DNA of 64,000 nucleotides from Mercenaria mercenaria (lineage: Eukaryota > Mollusca > Bivalvia > Venerida > Veneridae). Position 1 is the first letter of the stretch. Each line of letters opens with the position of its first letter. The position numbers were made by a program, and so were the translations under genes. Below are positions 1 through 11,749 of this stretch, piece by piece. The stretch is taken from NCBI RefSeq assembly GCF_021730395.1, contig NC_069369.1, forward strand, positions 65,685,501-65,749,500. Reading direction: 5' to 3'. The notes beneath the pieces are model-generated. The model saw only the letters and a program-made list of their open reading frames with translations. It searched no databases and had not been told where the DNA came from.

Positions 1-3000
1 AAGTGGACATCATATATACGAGGCACACCTGAGGAATTGGAACACATAATAAGACTCTCCAAGGAAATAAGTGGACACGATAAGAAGCTTGTGGGAAATA
101 ATGGACATATGATACAGAGCTGAGAAAATGGTAGACAAAATAAGAAACTTGTGGGAAATAAGTGGACATTTTAGAGATGGCTGAGGAATGTGTAGACAAA
201 ATAAGAATCCCTGGGAAATAAATAGACATATGCGACAGAGTTGATGAATAGCAAGACAAAATTAGACACTTCTGGGGAAAAAAACGTACATATGAGACAG
301 AGCTGAGGAATTAGTATACAAAGTAAGAGACTTATGGTGAAATAAGTGGACATACAGAACTGAGAAACTGGTAGATAATGTAAGAAGCCTCTGGGATATA
401 AGTGGACATATGAGGCAGAACTGAGGAACTGGTAGACAATAAAAGAATCCCCTGGGAAATAAGTGGACATATAAGACAGAACTGAGGAACTGGTGGACAA
501 TATAAGAAACCCCTGGGATATAAGTGGACATATGAGACAGAGATGAGGAACTGGTAGACAATATAAGAATCCTCTGGGAAATAAGCGGACATATGAGACA
601 GAACTTAGGAACTGGTAGACAATATAAGACACCCCTAGGATATAAGTAAACATATGAGACAGAGCTGAGGAATTGGTAGACAATATAAGAATCCCCTGGG
701 AAATAAGTGGACATATGAGACAGAGCTGAGGAATAGGATGAAAAAATTAGAAACTTCTTGGAAAAAAGTGGACATATAGCACAGAGCTGAGGAAATGGTA
801 GACAAAATAAGAAACGTTGGGAAATAAATGGACATATGAGACTGAGCTAAGGAATAGGAAGACAAGATTAGAACCTTTTGGGAATAAAGCGGATATATGA
901 GACAGAGAAATTAGTAGACATAATAAGAAACCTGTGGGAAATAAGTAGACATAAGAGGCAGAACTGAGGAATTGTCAGACAATATAAGAATCCCCTGGGA
1001 AATAAGTGGACATATCAGACAGAACTGAGGACTTGGTAAACAATATAAGAATCCCCTTGGATTTAAGTGGACGTATGACGCAGAACTGAGGAATTGGTAG
1101 ACAATATAAGAATCTCCTGGAAAAATAATAGGACACATGAGACAGAGCTGAGGAATTGGTAAACAATATAAGAATCCCCTTGGATTTAAGTGGACGTATG
1201 ACGCAGAACTGAGGGATTGGTAGACAATATAAGAGTCTCCTGGAAAATAAGTGGACATATGAGACAGAGCTGAGGAATTGGTAGACAATATAAGAATACT
1301 CTGGGAAATAAGTGGACATATGAGACAGAGCTGAGGAATTGGTAGGAAAAAATAAAGTCCAATGGACGAAACTTGTTAGTTTTAAGGTAAAAAGTATATA
1401 TCTAGTGTTTGTTCATCTCTGTTATTGTAGACAAAATAAGAAAGTTGTGGGAAATAAGTGGACATCTGAGACAGAGACGAGGATTTAGTAGACAAAATAA
1501 GATTCCCTGAGAAATAAATAGACATATGATACTGAGCTGAGGAATAGGTAGACAAAATTTGAAACTTCGGGGAAAAAAGCGGCCATATAAGACAGAGCTG
1601 GGGAATAAGTAGACAAAATAAAATAACTTTGGGGAAATTAGTCGGCATATGAGACAGAGGTGAGGAATTAGAAACCTGTGGGAAATAAGTGGACATATGA
1701 CAGAGAGCTGAGGAATTGTTAGACAAAATAAGAATCCCCTGGGAAATAAATAGACATATGAGACAGAGCTGAGGAAAAGGTAGACAAGATTAGAAACTTC
1801 TGGATAAAAGCGGACATACGAGACAGAACTGAGAAATTGGTAGACAATATAAGAATCCCCTGGGATATAAGTGGACATATGAGACAGAACTGAGAAATTG
1901 GTAGACAATAAAAGAATCCCCTGGGATATAAGTGGACATATGAGACAAAACTGAGAAATTGACATACAATAAAAGAATCCCCTGGCATATAAGCGGACAT
2001 ATGAGACAGAACTGATAAATTGGTAGACAATATAAGAATCCCCTGGGAAATAAGTGGACATATGAGACAGAACTGAGGAACTGGTAGACAATATAAGAAT
2101 CCCCTGGGATATAAGTGGACATATGAGACAGAACTGAGAAATTGGTAGACATTATACGATTCTCCTAGGATATAAGTGGACATATGAGACAGAACTGAGA
2201 AATTGGTAGACAATAAAAGAATCCCCTAGGATATAAGTGGACATATGAGACAGACCTGAGGAACTGGTAGACAATATAAGATTCTCCTAGGATATAGGTG
2301 GACATAAGAGACAGAGCTGAGGAATTTGTAGAAATATCAAAATACCCTTTGAAATAAGTGGACATATGAAACAGAGCTAAGGAATGTAAAGAAAAGATAA
2401 GAATATTCTGTGAAATAAGTGGACATATGAGACAGAGCTGAGAATTTTGTAGACAAAATAAGAATCCCCTGGGAAATAAGTGGACACGATATATATAAAA
2501 CACAGGTAATGAATTTGTTGACAAAATGAGACTCCTCTGGGAAAGGTGGACACGACATATATGACATATATGACACACAGCACAGGAATTTGTAGCTTTT
2601 GGACATAAGATGACATATGAGACAGAGCTGAGAAATTGGCTGGCCAAAAAAGGAACTTATGGGAAATAACTGGACGCGATATATATGTGAGATTCAGCCG
2701 AGGAATTGGTAGACCTAATAAGAATCCACTGGGAAATACGTGAACACGATATCCTCGAACAAGTGGACATGGTATACATAATACATAGCTAATGAAACGG
2801 TTGACATAAGAATCCACTGGGAAGTACGTGGACACGATATTATAAGAGACACAACTGACGAAATGGTAGACATAATAAGAATCTTCTGGGAAATAAGTGG
2901 ACATGATATATATGATACACAGCTGATGAATTAGTCGGCTATAACACGAATCCACTGGGGAATAAGTGGACACAATGTTTATGAGACGCAGCCGGGGGAT

Positions 3001-3480
3001 TAATAGACATAATATGAATCTTCTGGGAAATAAGTGGACACGACATATATAACACACAGCACAGGAATTGGTAGATATAAAATAAAAAAAATATAATCCC
3101 CTTGGAAATAAGTGGACATATAACACACCGGTGAGGAAACAAGAAACTTCTGGGGAAATGTGGTATGATATAAAGCTGATAAATTTATTGACATTTTATT
3201 AATCCGCTGGGAAATAAGTTGACAAGAAATATATGACACACAGCAGAGGTGTTGATAGATATTATAGGAAGCACCTTGGAAAGTAGTGGACATATGAGAC
3301 ACAACTCTAGAACTGGTACACATAGTAAGAAACATCTGAAAAATAAGTGAACACGATATATATGAGACACAGCTGAGGCATTGGTAGACATGATAAGAAA
3401 CTTCTATGAAAAAGTGGACACGATATACATGAGACATAATAAGAATCTCCTTGAAATAAGTGAAAGCGATATATATTAAA
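1..3480 (-). repeat. 61-bp satellite array, left block
   Basis: Tandem array of a unit of about 61 bp; for example the word taagtggacat recurs at 2051 and 2112. Each unit carries ataagtggacat, gagacagagctgagg and ggtagacaatataagaatcc. From 1 to about 2330 the units are fairly homogeneous. From about 2330 to 3480 they are more diverged and longer, with a cgatatatatgagacacagc variant. The same variant forms the plus-oriented blocks further right, so I call this block minus-oriented relative to them. Sixty-one is not a multiple of three and the antisense unit has few stops, so long spurious antisense frames run through the array. I see no conserved gene in it. Confidence 0.93.
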
Positions 3481-3529
3481 GACAGCCAGTGTTATGTACT
3501 CGTTGCTACAATTGGCTTGGTTATGGTGT

Positions 3530-3875
3530 TGATTTCCTTGTGGTGCTCACTTCTTCTACAGTTTTTGCTGTATTTTATTCAGACGTCAAAGAAGTGATTG
3601 ACATGTTAAGACGCAGTGTCAGACATAACATTTTTTGATCGGATACAAGATAGCCAACTGGCAGCCGTATTAGATTTTATACTTTCCTTGTGCTGCGAAC
3701 TACTTCTACAGTTTCACTGCATTCTCTTCAAACATCACAGAAGTGACCGACATAATAAATGCGCAGCGTGAGACATAAAAACGTTCTTAAAACTGTTCTC
3801 TTGGACATAGACAGAATGTGTTTTCTGGTATGAAATGTCTTTATCTGATGCAAGATGGCCGTCTGTGTCAATGTG
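3530..3875. repeat. two diverged tandem units at the satellite flip point
   Basis: Two units of about 150-190 bp lie head to tail. Both contain ttccttgtg, then cttctacagttt, then agaagtga..gacat, then a cgcag..agacataa stretch and gatacaagatag or gatgcaagatgg. They separate the minus-oriented satellite on the left from the plus-oriented block on the right. They do not match the 61-bp unit. Function unknown. Confidence 0.6.
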
Positions 3876-3944
3876 CCACTTCGTGGGTATTTGTCATCTT
3901 CCATGACTGCTCTAATGTCTGCTAATTCCACATCTGTGCCTAAT

Positions 3945-4315
3945 ATATATTGTGTCCACTTATTTCCCAGAAGATTCTTTTATGTCTTCCAATCGTTCAG
4001 CTTAGTGTCATATATATTGTGTCCACTTAATATCCTGTATTCACTTATTCACCCGGAGATTCGTACTGTATCGACGATTTCACTTATTTCCAAGTAGATT
4101 CTTATATCTACCAATTTCTCAGCCGTGTCACATATATCGTATCCACTTATTTCTTAATGAATTCCTTTTAAGTATAGCATTTCCTCAGCTGTATCAAAAA
4201 CATTATGTCTTATTATGTCTTCCCGTTACCTATCTCTATCTCATATATTTCGTGTCTCCTTATTTCCGAGGAGAATCTAACTATGTCTCTCATAATATAC
4301 ATATATCTTTAACTT
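3945..4315 (+). repeat. 61-bp satellite, short block in opposite orientation
   Basis: About six degenerate units of the same satellite, reverse-complemented relative to 1-3480. The recognisable word is gtgtccacttatttcc, followed by attctta and ctcagc-type segments. Together with the left block it makes an inverted pair around the spacer at about 3.5-3.9 kb. Confidence 0.85.
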
Positions 4316-5109
4316 ATATTACCGGTAGTCTCCTTGGGCAAAGCTTGTATCATGGCTTACCTGCATTTTCATTATAACTGTTAACTTCTATCTGTAATAT
4401 TCTTCAACTGAGGAAGAGGCGTGGCTATAAGCCGTACTCTAACTAAGTTAGAGAACATTATGTCCCGCCTACATATAGAATACTGTAGGGAAATGTTGAA
4501 CTTTCTGAAACCGTTCTCTATTTTAGCTGGAGAACGCTTGTCACGTGATAGTTCCAATGCTTAAAATGGAATGTTAACTTGTCAATCAAAATTAGTAGCC
4601 GAATGCGTTGTTCATATTGGCGGACCATGGTACAAAACAGAAAGCGTAGGAGCCACTCAAATAATGAGCTTATTCTCGTGAACCCCTACTCTTTCTATTA
4701 TATATCAGTTATATCATAGTCATCCGTTCAACTCTCTGGTCAGCAAACTTTGATTTCTCGAGTAATAATTCTATTCAGTTGACAAATACAACGTAATTAA
4801 AGTGCAGTTGTTTGAAATTTATTTACTTTGGTACTTTTTGTTTGGAAACTCCCTATGAATTTAGCGACTATAAAACGGCGACGCGATTTTTAAACTTCCC
4901 GAATTCAAGTATAAAATAGAAAAAGTGGAAATCTTAATTTTCAAGGATTATTCACGTCAGTTTGTGTCAAGGGGGAGTACGTGATAATTTCTAAATATAT
5001 TTTATTACTCTTCCTTCTAATGGTATAAAAAGTATCTTTGTTGCATTGATTTCCTGTCGAACATCTTACCACTTCGTGACTTTTTGGTGACTCTTGGCGA
5101 TTTTACTAG
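4316..5109 (+). promoter_or_regulatory. upstream region of the GPCR gene with a candidate TATA box
   Basis: No coding frame of note. A good TATA-like word, tataaaaa, lies at 5024-5031, about 260 bp before the GPCR start codon. If used, transcription would begin near 5055. The rest of the stretch is unique-looking AT-rich DNA with small hairpins, for example around 4435-4460. The promoter call is inference from the TATA-like word and its spacing only. Confidence 0.4.
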
Positions 5110-5233
5110 ATGATTCGGAAAGAAAATGCGATGGCAAACAAATAAATGTTTTGAGAAATATTTTAGCCTCATTTATGTTAATGGAATAACACAAAGCAAT
5201 GGAATAATCCAAATCAGCCAGATCGCTACGTAA
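5110..5233 (+). promoter_or_regulatory. cluster of upstream ORFs in the GPCR 5' leader
   Basis: Before the GPCR start codon the leader has several short ATG-initiated frames. One runs from 5110 to 5145, one is nested at 5131 and ends at the same stop, and a 35-codon frame runs from 5126 to 5233. All end before the main start at 5286. If the transcript starts near 5055, they would be expected to lower translation of the receptor. This is inferred from sequence only. Confidence 0.35.
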
Positions 5234-5285
5234 TTTGCTTAAATTTATAACTTACAAATGCATTAGCTATCAAGTCTTGTACAAA

Positions 5286-6473
5286 ATGAATAACACAACA
5301 ATAAACAAGGATGCATTGCTTGAACAGCTTAACAACAAAAAAGCAGTTCTGATGATACCTGCTTTTGTGTATTTGGTGGTTTTAATGCTGGCTGGAATAA
5401 TTGGCAATGTTTTAATTTGCTACTACTACGGTTTCAAATCGAGAAGAAGTTCGGATAATATGTTTATTCTCAGTGTTGCGATGTACGATCTTATTTCATG
5501 CACTTTGTCCATTCCGATTGAAATTGTGGACATAAGATTCTTCTGCAATTTCCCTTACGCCGGTGCATGTAAAGTTATGAGATTTGTGAACTACTTTGCG
5601 GCAATTGGAAGTGCCTTTACGCTAATAGTCATTGCTATTGACAGGTACAGAAAAATTTGCAGACCATTCAAGAAGCAGTTCAGAAGTAAAGAGGCTAAAA
5701 TAGCATGTGGAATTTCTATACCGTTTTCGTTGTTGCTGTCTTGGCCTGCAGCAGTATTCTACACGTCTGTACCTGTGGATGTATTGACAGAGGATGGCAT
5801 CGAGCTGCAAGGCTTTGACTGCACAACTACAAAAGAAGCCTCATACAAAATATATCTGTGGATTTTCAATGGATTTTTTCTCCTTTGTTTCATAATTTCG
5901 ACTTTCATTCTTTTTGTGTTGTACGGTCTTGTTGGAAGAGCTATATTATTTATATATAAACACAACAAATCACAAATTAAGTACACTCGACCAAAATCGT
6001 CAATCTCCCATACCGTCGAAAGTCATGTAACCGATAACAACAGTCCAAATGTAAACGTAAACAAAAGAAAGACAAATGGTGAAACAGAAGGTGTCAGTGA
6101 AGCTCATTCTACCAGAAGTGAAATTCACACTAAAATCGTTCCTAACAAACCAAACGAACATGCTAGCATCAAAACTATGAAATTTACAACAGTAATGTTT
6201 GTAATAACGACAGTATTTATTGTTAGCTTTTTGCCACACCTGGCTTTGTCGCTGTGGTTAGCCTTCCAAGGCACATATGACTGGGAAACTCTTTCTGGTT
6301 TAGTTGCCCTTCAAATTGGTCTGCGATCATATTTTCTGAATTCAGCGATTAATCCTTTAACCTACGGATTTTTTAACTCGAAATTTCGATCATTTTTCTA
6401 CATGACGTTCTGTCCATGTTGCAAAAGGTTAACTGATAGGCGCACGGTTTCCTCGAGCTCTGGCACTCTATGA
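5286..6473 (+). CDS. rhodopsin-class (class A) G-protein-coupled receptor, peptide-receptor-like
   Basis: Single-exon frame of 395 residues. I start at the ATG at 5286 (A at -3); the longer frame from 5235 would need a TTG start. The short N-terminus has N-glycosylation sequons at residues 2-5. TM1 carries GN at 40-41, TM2 LSVAMYDL with Asp68, TM3 begins after Cys95 and ends with DRY at 119-121, TM4 has Trp153, the second extracellular loop has Cys179, and TM7 ends with NPLTY at 356-360. A CPCC cluster at 376-379 is a likely palmitoylation site. The third intracellular loop (about 225-298) is long and polar. TM6 reads SFLP instead of the usual CWxP, so the toggle Trp is a Phe. It should be a seven-pass plasma-membrane receptor signalling through G proteins. 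The ligand is unknown; many intronless orphan receptors of this kind occur in bivalves. Confidence is high for the family and low for the ligand. Confidence 0.93.
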   Translation: MNNTTINKDALLEQLNNKKAVLMIPAFVYLVVLMLAGIIGNVLICYYYGFKSRRSSDNMFILSVAMYDLISCTLSIPIEIVDIRFFCNFPYAGACKVMRFVNYFAAIGSAFTLIVIAIDRYRKICRPFKKQFRSKEAKIACGISIPFSLLLSWPAAVFYTSVPVDVLTEDGIELQGFDCTTTKEASYKIYLWIFNGFFLLCFIISTFILFVLYGLVGRAILFIYKHNKSQIKYTRPKSSISHTVESHVTDNNSPNVNVNKRKTNGETEGVSEAHSTRSEIHTKIVPNKPNEHASIKTMKFTTVMFVITTVFIVSFLPHLALSLWLAFQGTYDWETLSGLVALQIGLRSYFLNSAINPLTYGFFNSKFRSFFYMTFCPCCKRLTDRRTVSSSSGTL

Positions 6474-8105
6474 CCTCCCATTCAAACTCTTTTATCGAGA
6501 ACGTTCACACATATCATACATAATATGTCTAATTATCATAAATTAATAAGCCCTAATATCATGTCAAATTGAATGTAGTTTAAGATACAATATGTAAAAT
6601 GTATGTGCTGGTATTAAATACTATATATGAATGAGTATAAAAGTTGTAAGTATCCTTGTTTATGACCTTGGCCTTAGGACCTAAATCTTTTATGCGACCA
6701 GAGATTCCCAAGTAGGTGAGACATTACTTCACATATTGTTTAACATATTTATCAACCATTTTCGCTAGAATATCTGAAATCGGTTAAAAAGTAACATGTA
6801 TGTCTGAGCCACGTTTTAATGCATGTACATATACTGGTATAGATATATGAATGTACAAGAAAGTTAAAAGTTTTCTTGTCTGTGACCTGACCCGTGGACG
6901 TACAAACATGCCTCTTGCGGGCAGCTCACCTCAAAATGCATTTTACAAGCTATATCATACTAACCCATTTTCCACCTAGAACGCCCAGTTCGGCATATGG
7001 GTACTCTTCATTTTAAAGAATTGGTAATTCATTTTGCATCGTCCAGCAGTCTCATTTTCTCAATGTTCCTTATTGTAGAGATAATCCAGGTATTTCATGT
7101 TTTCGTCAACGTTATAGATAAAATTAGTTGCTCAATATGCACTGTACCAACTGGCTGAACTCTATCTTTTAGGTGAAAAATACGCGTATGAAATGGGCTA
7201 TTATATCTTCCCGTTTAGTGCCAAGGGCCGATTCGGGCCGATCTGTACAGAACAGTTACACCATTCATTTGATTGAGCTGAACTCTTCTTCTCAACGCAG
7301 AAAAGTAATATTGTTCCTATGGACATGAAAACATAACAACGGTGACGTCATTTTTGATTCACAAGAGATGTCAACGTTACAATAATTCCCACGAAATAAG
7401 AAATAGATTTCAGTCGTCCAATCGAAGAAATCTTCATACAGTAGACTTCGAATTTTAACGAAGAAATATCAAATATATAGAACAAAGAAACAAAAGAGTA
7501 TAGCGATGGTTACCTAGTTTATATTTAACGTAGCATGGAATCTTTAAAACTAAAATATTAATTAAGTTCACATATATTTCTAATGAATGGCAAACTGTCG
7601 GATCAGTATGTTCACAGTATGAAACAATACAACCATGTTCTTTTTTAAAAAAAAAGAAACCGGACAAAATAGATATCTTGTTGAAATGTTTTCCTTTTCA
7701 TCGTCTTTACTCAAGGAATGTCCTAAACTGTCGTAGACTGCCTTTGAATCTTTTTTTTTAATTTGTTATTATTATACAAACACGAAACCTACATTTGTTT
7801 GTTTGTTTTAATATAAAATTTGGTGTATGTATATTACAAATGTGAAAAAGAAATTTGATCGTGAACTAAGTAATACCCGCAAGAATTTGTTGTTATGGTT
7901 ACCAGTGATGTTTACCAGTGTCTGCAGTCACGGAAAATCTAGCTACATGTAACATGTTTACTTCAGGCATTTTAACAATGATATCGTGTAGTCGTCATTT
8001 CATTTTATCCAAATTTACTACTCAGTAAGAATTATTGACTGTCTAAATTATTTCCAAAGCTAGAAATTTTTTTTTAAAATCGTTTTCGAGCAAAATCGTT
8101 AAAAC
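6474..8105. other. non-coding stretch after the GPCR with a diverged tandem duplication
   Basis: No believable gene. Two diverged units of about 215 bp (about 6595-6810 and 6815-7025) share tatatatgaatg, a cttgt.tatgacct segment and an accattttc..ctagaa segment. The rest, including 7030-8100, is AT-rich and shows nothing I can name. Confidence 0.5.
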
Positions 8106-8127
8106 ATACTGCCTATAGAAACCGGTT

Positions 8128-8617
8128 GCTGGAATAGAATCCCTTTGGAATTAAGAAAATGTACATTATGTAATCAAAATATTGGCGATGAGTTTCATTA
8201 TCTCTTAGATGTTCAACATTAAATATTGCAAGAATTTTTTTATTAAACCACAATACAAAAGGAACCCTAATATCATATCATTTGAAAAATTAATGACAAC
8301 CAGTTTTAACAATCATTTTTGAATATAGAAAGCTACGTATGTTTATTAACGACATCATTAATAATATTTGATCACAGTGATTTATGAAAGTGGTGATATA
8401 TAAATACTTTCTTGTCAGGCATTATTGTCATTACTATGAATGAATTATTTCTTTTTGTTCTATAAACTATTGAAAGGAACATCTGCCTTTGTATAACCAT
8501 GTTAAATGTATAATATTTAGCCTCACTGATATTATATGTCAATACTGTATTTTGCCTCATATCATCATGTGTATCATGAAATGAGAGTAATAAAGAATTG
8601 AATTGAATTGAATTGGA
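8128..8617 (+). mobile_element. 3' end of a LINE, with C-terminal zinc-knuckle remnant and (gaatt)n tail
   Basis: A short frame at about 8136-8215 reads RKCTLCNQNIGDEFHYLL, the CxxC..H type segment found at the C-terminus of many LINE ORF2 proteins. A 3' untranslated stretch follows, ending in AATAAA and a gaattgaattgaattgaatt tail at 8595-8615, as expected for a LINE that ends in a microsatellite. The fragment is 5'-truncated and non-coding. Confidence 0.7.
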
Positions 8618-8619
8618 AA

Positions 8620-9372
8620 ATTGCAAGTCAAATGTGTTGGATAGGAAGCAGTTGTTTGATTGAAGTGTGACCATTCATTGAATGTATCAAGTGTAGTTGA
8701 TTACTTGTTATTGAATATTCATAACTTAAATTGTATTTCTCACTTCCAAGTGTTAGAACCGAACGAGTTTTCCGATCATTCGGGTATTTCGTTTAATATA
8801 TTAATAAACAAGAATCTCATCAACAAACACGTAATGAAATTTTAAAAACAGAGATGATATTGAAATGGGATAGTGAAAAAATAAATTATTTTAAACAAAT
8901 TTTGAATAGGGAAGAAAATAAATGTTCAACCCTTACTGATCGTATGCACAGTCACGAAAACATCGATGAGGTGACAGATTCTTTCGTTCGCACATCAAAA
9001 ACGCCTGCCCAAACAGTATTTAGACAAGAACGTATTACACTCTGAAACGCAGGGTTTTACTCCAGCCGTGGTTTAACGCAGATTGTTTTACTACACGAGC
9101 GAATTTTAAGAAATCTAGAAATTTATTTTTAAGAAATAAATCTAATATTAATTTGAGACATAATTTTGTACGTTCTAAATACGAATGTAATCGCGTTTTA
9201 CGTATTAGCAAAACAAATATAAATTACAAGAAGGAAAAAAGTTTACGAATTTAAGTAAATCACAGCCACGCAGGTTCGGAAAGGAAATTTAAAAAAAAAA
9301 CAGTATGTAAAAGTTTCTACAAATTCAAATGAATTGAACATATCAAAACTATACAATCACTTTAATAATATA
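8620..9372 (+). mobile_element. internal LINE fragment: endonuclease C-terminus and linker before the RT
   Basis: Broken frames read VVDYLLLNIHNLNCISHF, then NEFSDHSGISFNI (the SDH motif that closes the APE-type endonuclease), then PWFNADCFTTRANFKKSRNL and SKSQPR, the linker seen between endonuclease and reverse transcriptase in LINEs. The fragment stops before the RT, where satellite begins. It directly follows the (gaatt)n tail of another LINE end, so these are probably two head-to-tail insertions or a rearranged copy. Several stops and frame changes are present, so it is dead. Confidence 0.75.
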
Positions 9373-9384
9373 ACACTGACGCAG

Positions 9385-10276
9385 TATTGTGTACTTATTT
9401 TCTTGGAGATTCTTATTATGCCTACTGTTTCTTCGCCTGTGTCTGGTATATATCGTTCCACATAATTCCCAGCAGACTCTTATTAAGTATAGTATTCCTT
9501 AAGAGTGTCTCATATATATCCTGTCCACTTATTTCCCAGCTGGAGAGTCTTAATTTGTCCACCATTTTCATAGCTTGGTCTCACATATATCTTGTCCACT
9601 TATTTCCTAGGAAATTATCATGTATACGAATTCAACAGCTGTGTCTCATATTTATTGTGTCCAATTATTTCCCAGGAAATTCTTATTATGTCCACCACTT
9701 CGTAAGCTGTGCCTCATAAGTATTGTGTCCACTCATTTCCTATGTGATTCTTATTATATCTACTGTTTCCTCAGCTGTTTCTCATATTTATTGTGTCCAC
9801 TTATTTCCCAGGAAATTCTTTTTATGCACACCACTTCGTCAGCTGTGTCTCATATGTATTGTGTCTACTTATTTCCTATGCGATTCTTACTATATCTACC
9901 GTTTCCTCAGGTGTGTCTCATATCGTGTCCACTTATTTCCTAGAAAATTCTTACTATGTATTGAATTTCGTCAGCTGTGTCTCATATGTATCATGTCCAC
10001 TTATTTCTCAAGGAAATAAGTGGACACAATACATACGAGATACAGCTGACGAAATGGGAGACATAGTTAGAACTATGTCTCCAATTTCATCCTTATTATG
10101 CCTATTGTTTCCTCACCTGTGACTGGTATATATCGCGTCCACTTATTTCCCAATAGCCTCACATAAGTACAGTATTTCTCAACAGTGTCTAGTATATATC
10201 GTGTCCACTTATTTCCCGGCTGGAGGGTCTTATTATGTCCGCCATTTTCTCAGCTGCGTCTCATATATATCGTGTT
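9385..10276 (+). repeat. 61-bp satellite, right block, part 1
   Basis: Diverged units of the same satellite as at 1-4.3 kb, here mostly plus-oriented, with gtgtccacttatttcc, aattcttattatgtc and ctcagctgtgtctcatat words. Orientation flips for about one unit at 10010-10070, where the two orientations meet as a short palindrome (ttatttctcaaggaaataag). Frames through it are repeat artefacts. Confidence 0.88.
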
Positions 10277-10554
10277 CAGGGGTAGGGGGGTGGGGGTGCT
10301 CATTGACTGAGTGGTTAAGGTCACTGACTTCAAATCACTTGCTTCTTATCGATCTGGGTTCGAGCCTCACTCGGGGGTTGAATTCTTCGCAAGGAAGCAA
10401 TCCAGCTGGCTTACAAAAGATCGGTGGTTCTGCCAGCTCGTGATGAAATAAGGCACTGTGGGATACTTGGGGTCTTCCTCCATTATCAAAGCTGGATGTC
10501 GCTATATGATTTATAATTGTGTCGGTGCGACGTTAAACCCAACAAAATAAATAA
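10277..10554 (+). mobile_element. tRNA-derived SINE
   Basis: About 278 bp inside the satellite. A box tgactgagtgg lies at 10304-10314 and B box ggttcgagcct at 10357-10367, giving an internal pol III promoter. The body has ccagctggctta, ggtggttctgcc and gtcttcctcca segments and ends in gtgcgacgttaaac followed by an A-rich tail. The satellite on both sides repeats the word atatatatc(g/a)tgt, consistent with a target-site duplication of about 13 bp. The body matches a 5'-truncated copy at 29351-29526. Confidence 0.85.
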
Positions 10555-11195
10555 ATATATATCATGTCCACTTATTTCTTACTGGAATCTTATTATGTTT
10601 ACCATTTTCTCATTTTCTCATCAGTGTCTCATATACATCGTGACCGCTTATTTTCTTGATAATAATTATGCCTTCCAATCCCTCAGCTGTGTCTCACATA
10701 TATAGTGACCACTTATTTTCCAGATGCTTCTTGTAATGTCTTCCAATCCCTCATATATATCATGTTCAAATATTTACCAGATGATTCTAACTACAATGTA
10801 TGTCTTCCAGTTCCTCAGCTGTGTCTCAAATATATCTTGTCCACTTCTTTCTATATTCTGTCCACTACTTTCCCAGAAGATTCTTATCATGTCGTACAAG
10901 TCCTAAGCTGTGGCTCATATGTCAACTTATTTCTAAGGTGATTCTTATCATGTCTATCAGTTCCCCGGCTGCGTCTCATATATATCGTTTCCAGTTTTCT
11001 CCGAAGTTTCTTATAATGCCTACCATTTCCTCAGGTATGTCTGCTATATACATGTATCGCGACCACTTATTATTTTCAAATAGATTGTTATGAAGTATAG
11101 GATTTCTCTGCAGTGTGTCCACCTTTTTCCCAGGTGATTCTTATTATGTCTATCATATATATACCATAACTGTGTCTCATATATAATTATATTAT
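10555..11195 (+). repeat. 61-bp satellite, right block, part 2
   Basis: The satellite resumes after the SINE, with diverged units such as catgtccacttatttc, cttattatgt and ctcagctgtgtctcatat. There is no coding content beyond repeat-driven frames. Confidence 0.85.
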
Positions 11196-11196
11196 A

Positions 11197-11585
11197 TGTG
11201 GACCGGTAGTCAAGTGTTAACACACTTGACTGTCAATCCAGAGACCCGAGGTTTGAATCCTGGTCCAGACACAGGACATTTCTGAGATGCTCTCGAGTGT
11301 CTCCCACATAACTAAGACGCCTGTACTGGATCTTCGCAGGGAAGACGGCTTCGCGTGAACTTGACTGTCTATTCGCAAAGAGATAGACAGGCATGTATCT
11401 AGAAATGACTTCTCTCTATCTGTTCTGGGGGCTTTATCTCACTCTGTCCCTCTGTCAGATCGCTTTCTGTCTGTGCCAGTAGAGCATGAATTTCGCACCA
11501 TGTGCGGCTGCGTTTGTTTTAGGTAAAACGCCTTTGAATGTTTTTATCATGAAAAGGGCGTTATATAAATGTAGTATTTAATAAT
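11197..11585 (+). mobile_element. second tRNA-derived SINE, with an L2-type 3' tail
   Basis: A tRNA-like head begins gtggaccggtagtcaagtg and has a B box ggtttgaatcc at 11250-11260. The body is CT-rich. The 3' end reads aaacgcctttgaatg and then aaaagggcgttatataaatg, which resembles the shared 3' tail of L2-clade LINEs and the SINEs they mobilise. The family differs from the SINE at 10277. It also sits inside the satellite, which resumes around 11586. Confidence 0.75.
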
Positions 11586-11745
11586 AACATCGTTTTCAAT
11601 CATTTCCTAGATGATTCTTATTTTGTCTAGAAATACCGCATTTATCTCTCATAGTATTGTGTCCACTTATTTTCCAGGGGAATCTTGGTATGTCTATTAA
11701 TTACCATGCTGTGTCTCTTATATGTGTATATGTATATTTCATATC
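11586..11745 (+). repeat. 61-bp satellite, last degenerate units
   Basis: Two or three decayed units with catttcctagatgattctta and gtgtccacttattttccag. A further isolated trace of the word lies at 12150-12185. Confidence 0.7.
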
Positions 11746-11749
11746 CTTG

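Noticed and set aside
171-3437. Many overlapping minus-strand frames of up to 249 residues with repeated MSTYFPxDSYIVYQFLSS text
   Set aside because: They are the 61-bp satellite read in its three antisense frames. The unit length is not a multiple of three and the unit has few stops in that strand. No start context, domain or splice evidence.
5235-5285. Longer GPCR N-terminus from 5235
   Set aside because: It would need a TTG start. The ATG at 5286 has a good context and gives a normal N-terminus.
9387-11093. Plus-strand frames with the same repeated text
   Set aside because: The same satellite in the opposite orientation; repeat artefacts.
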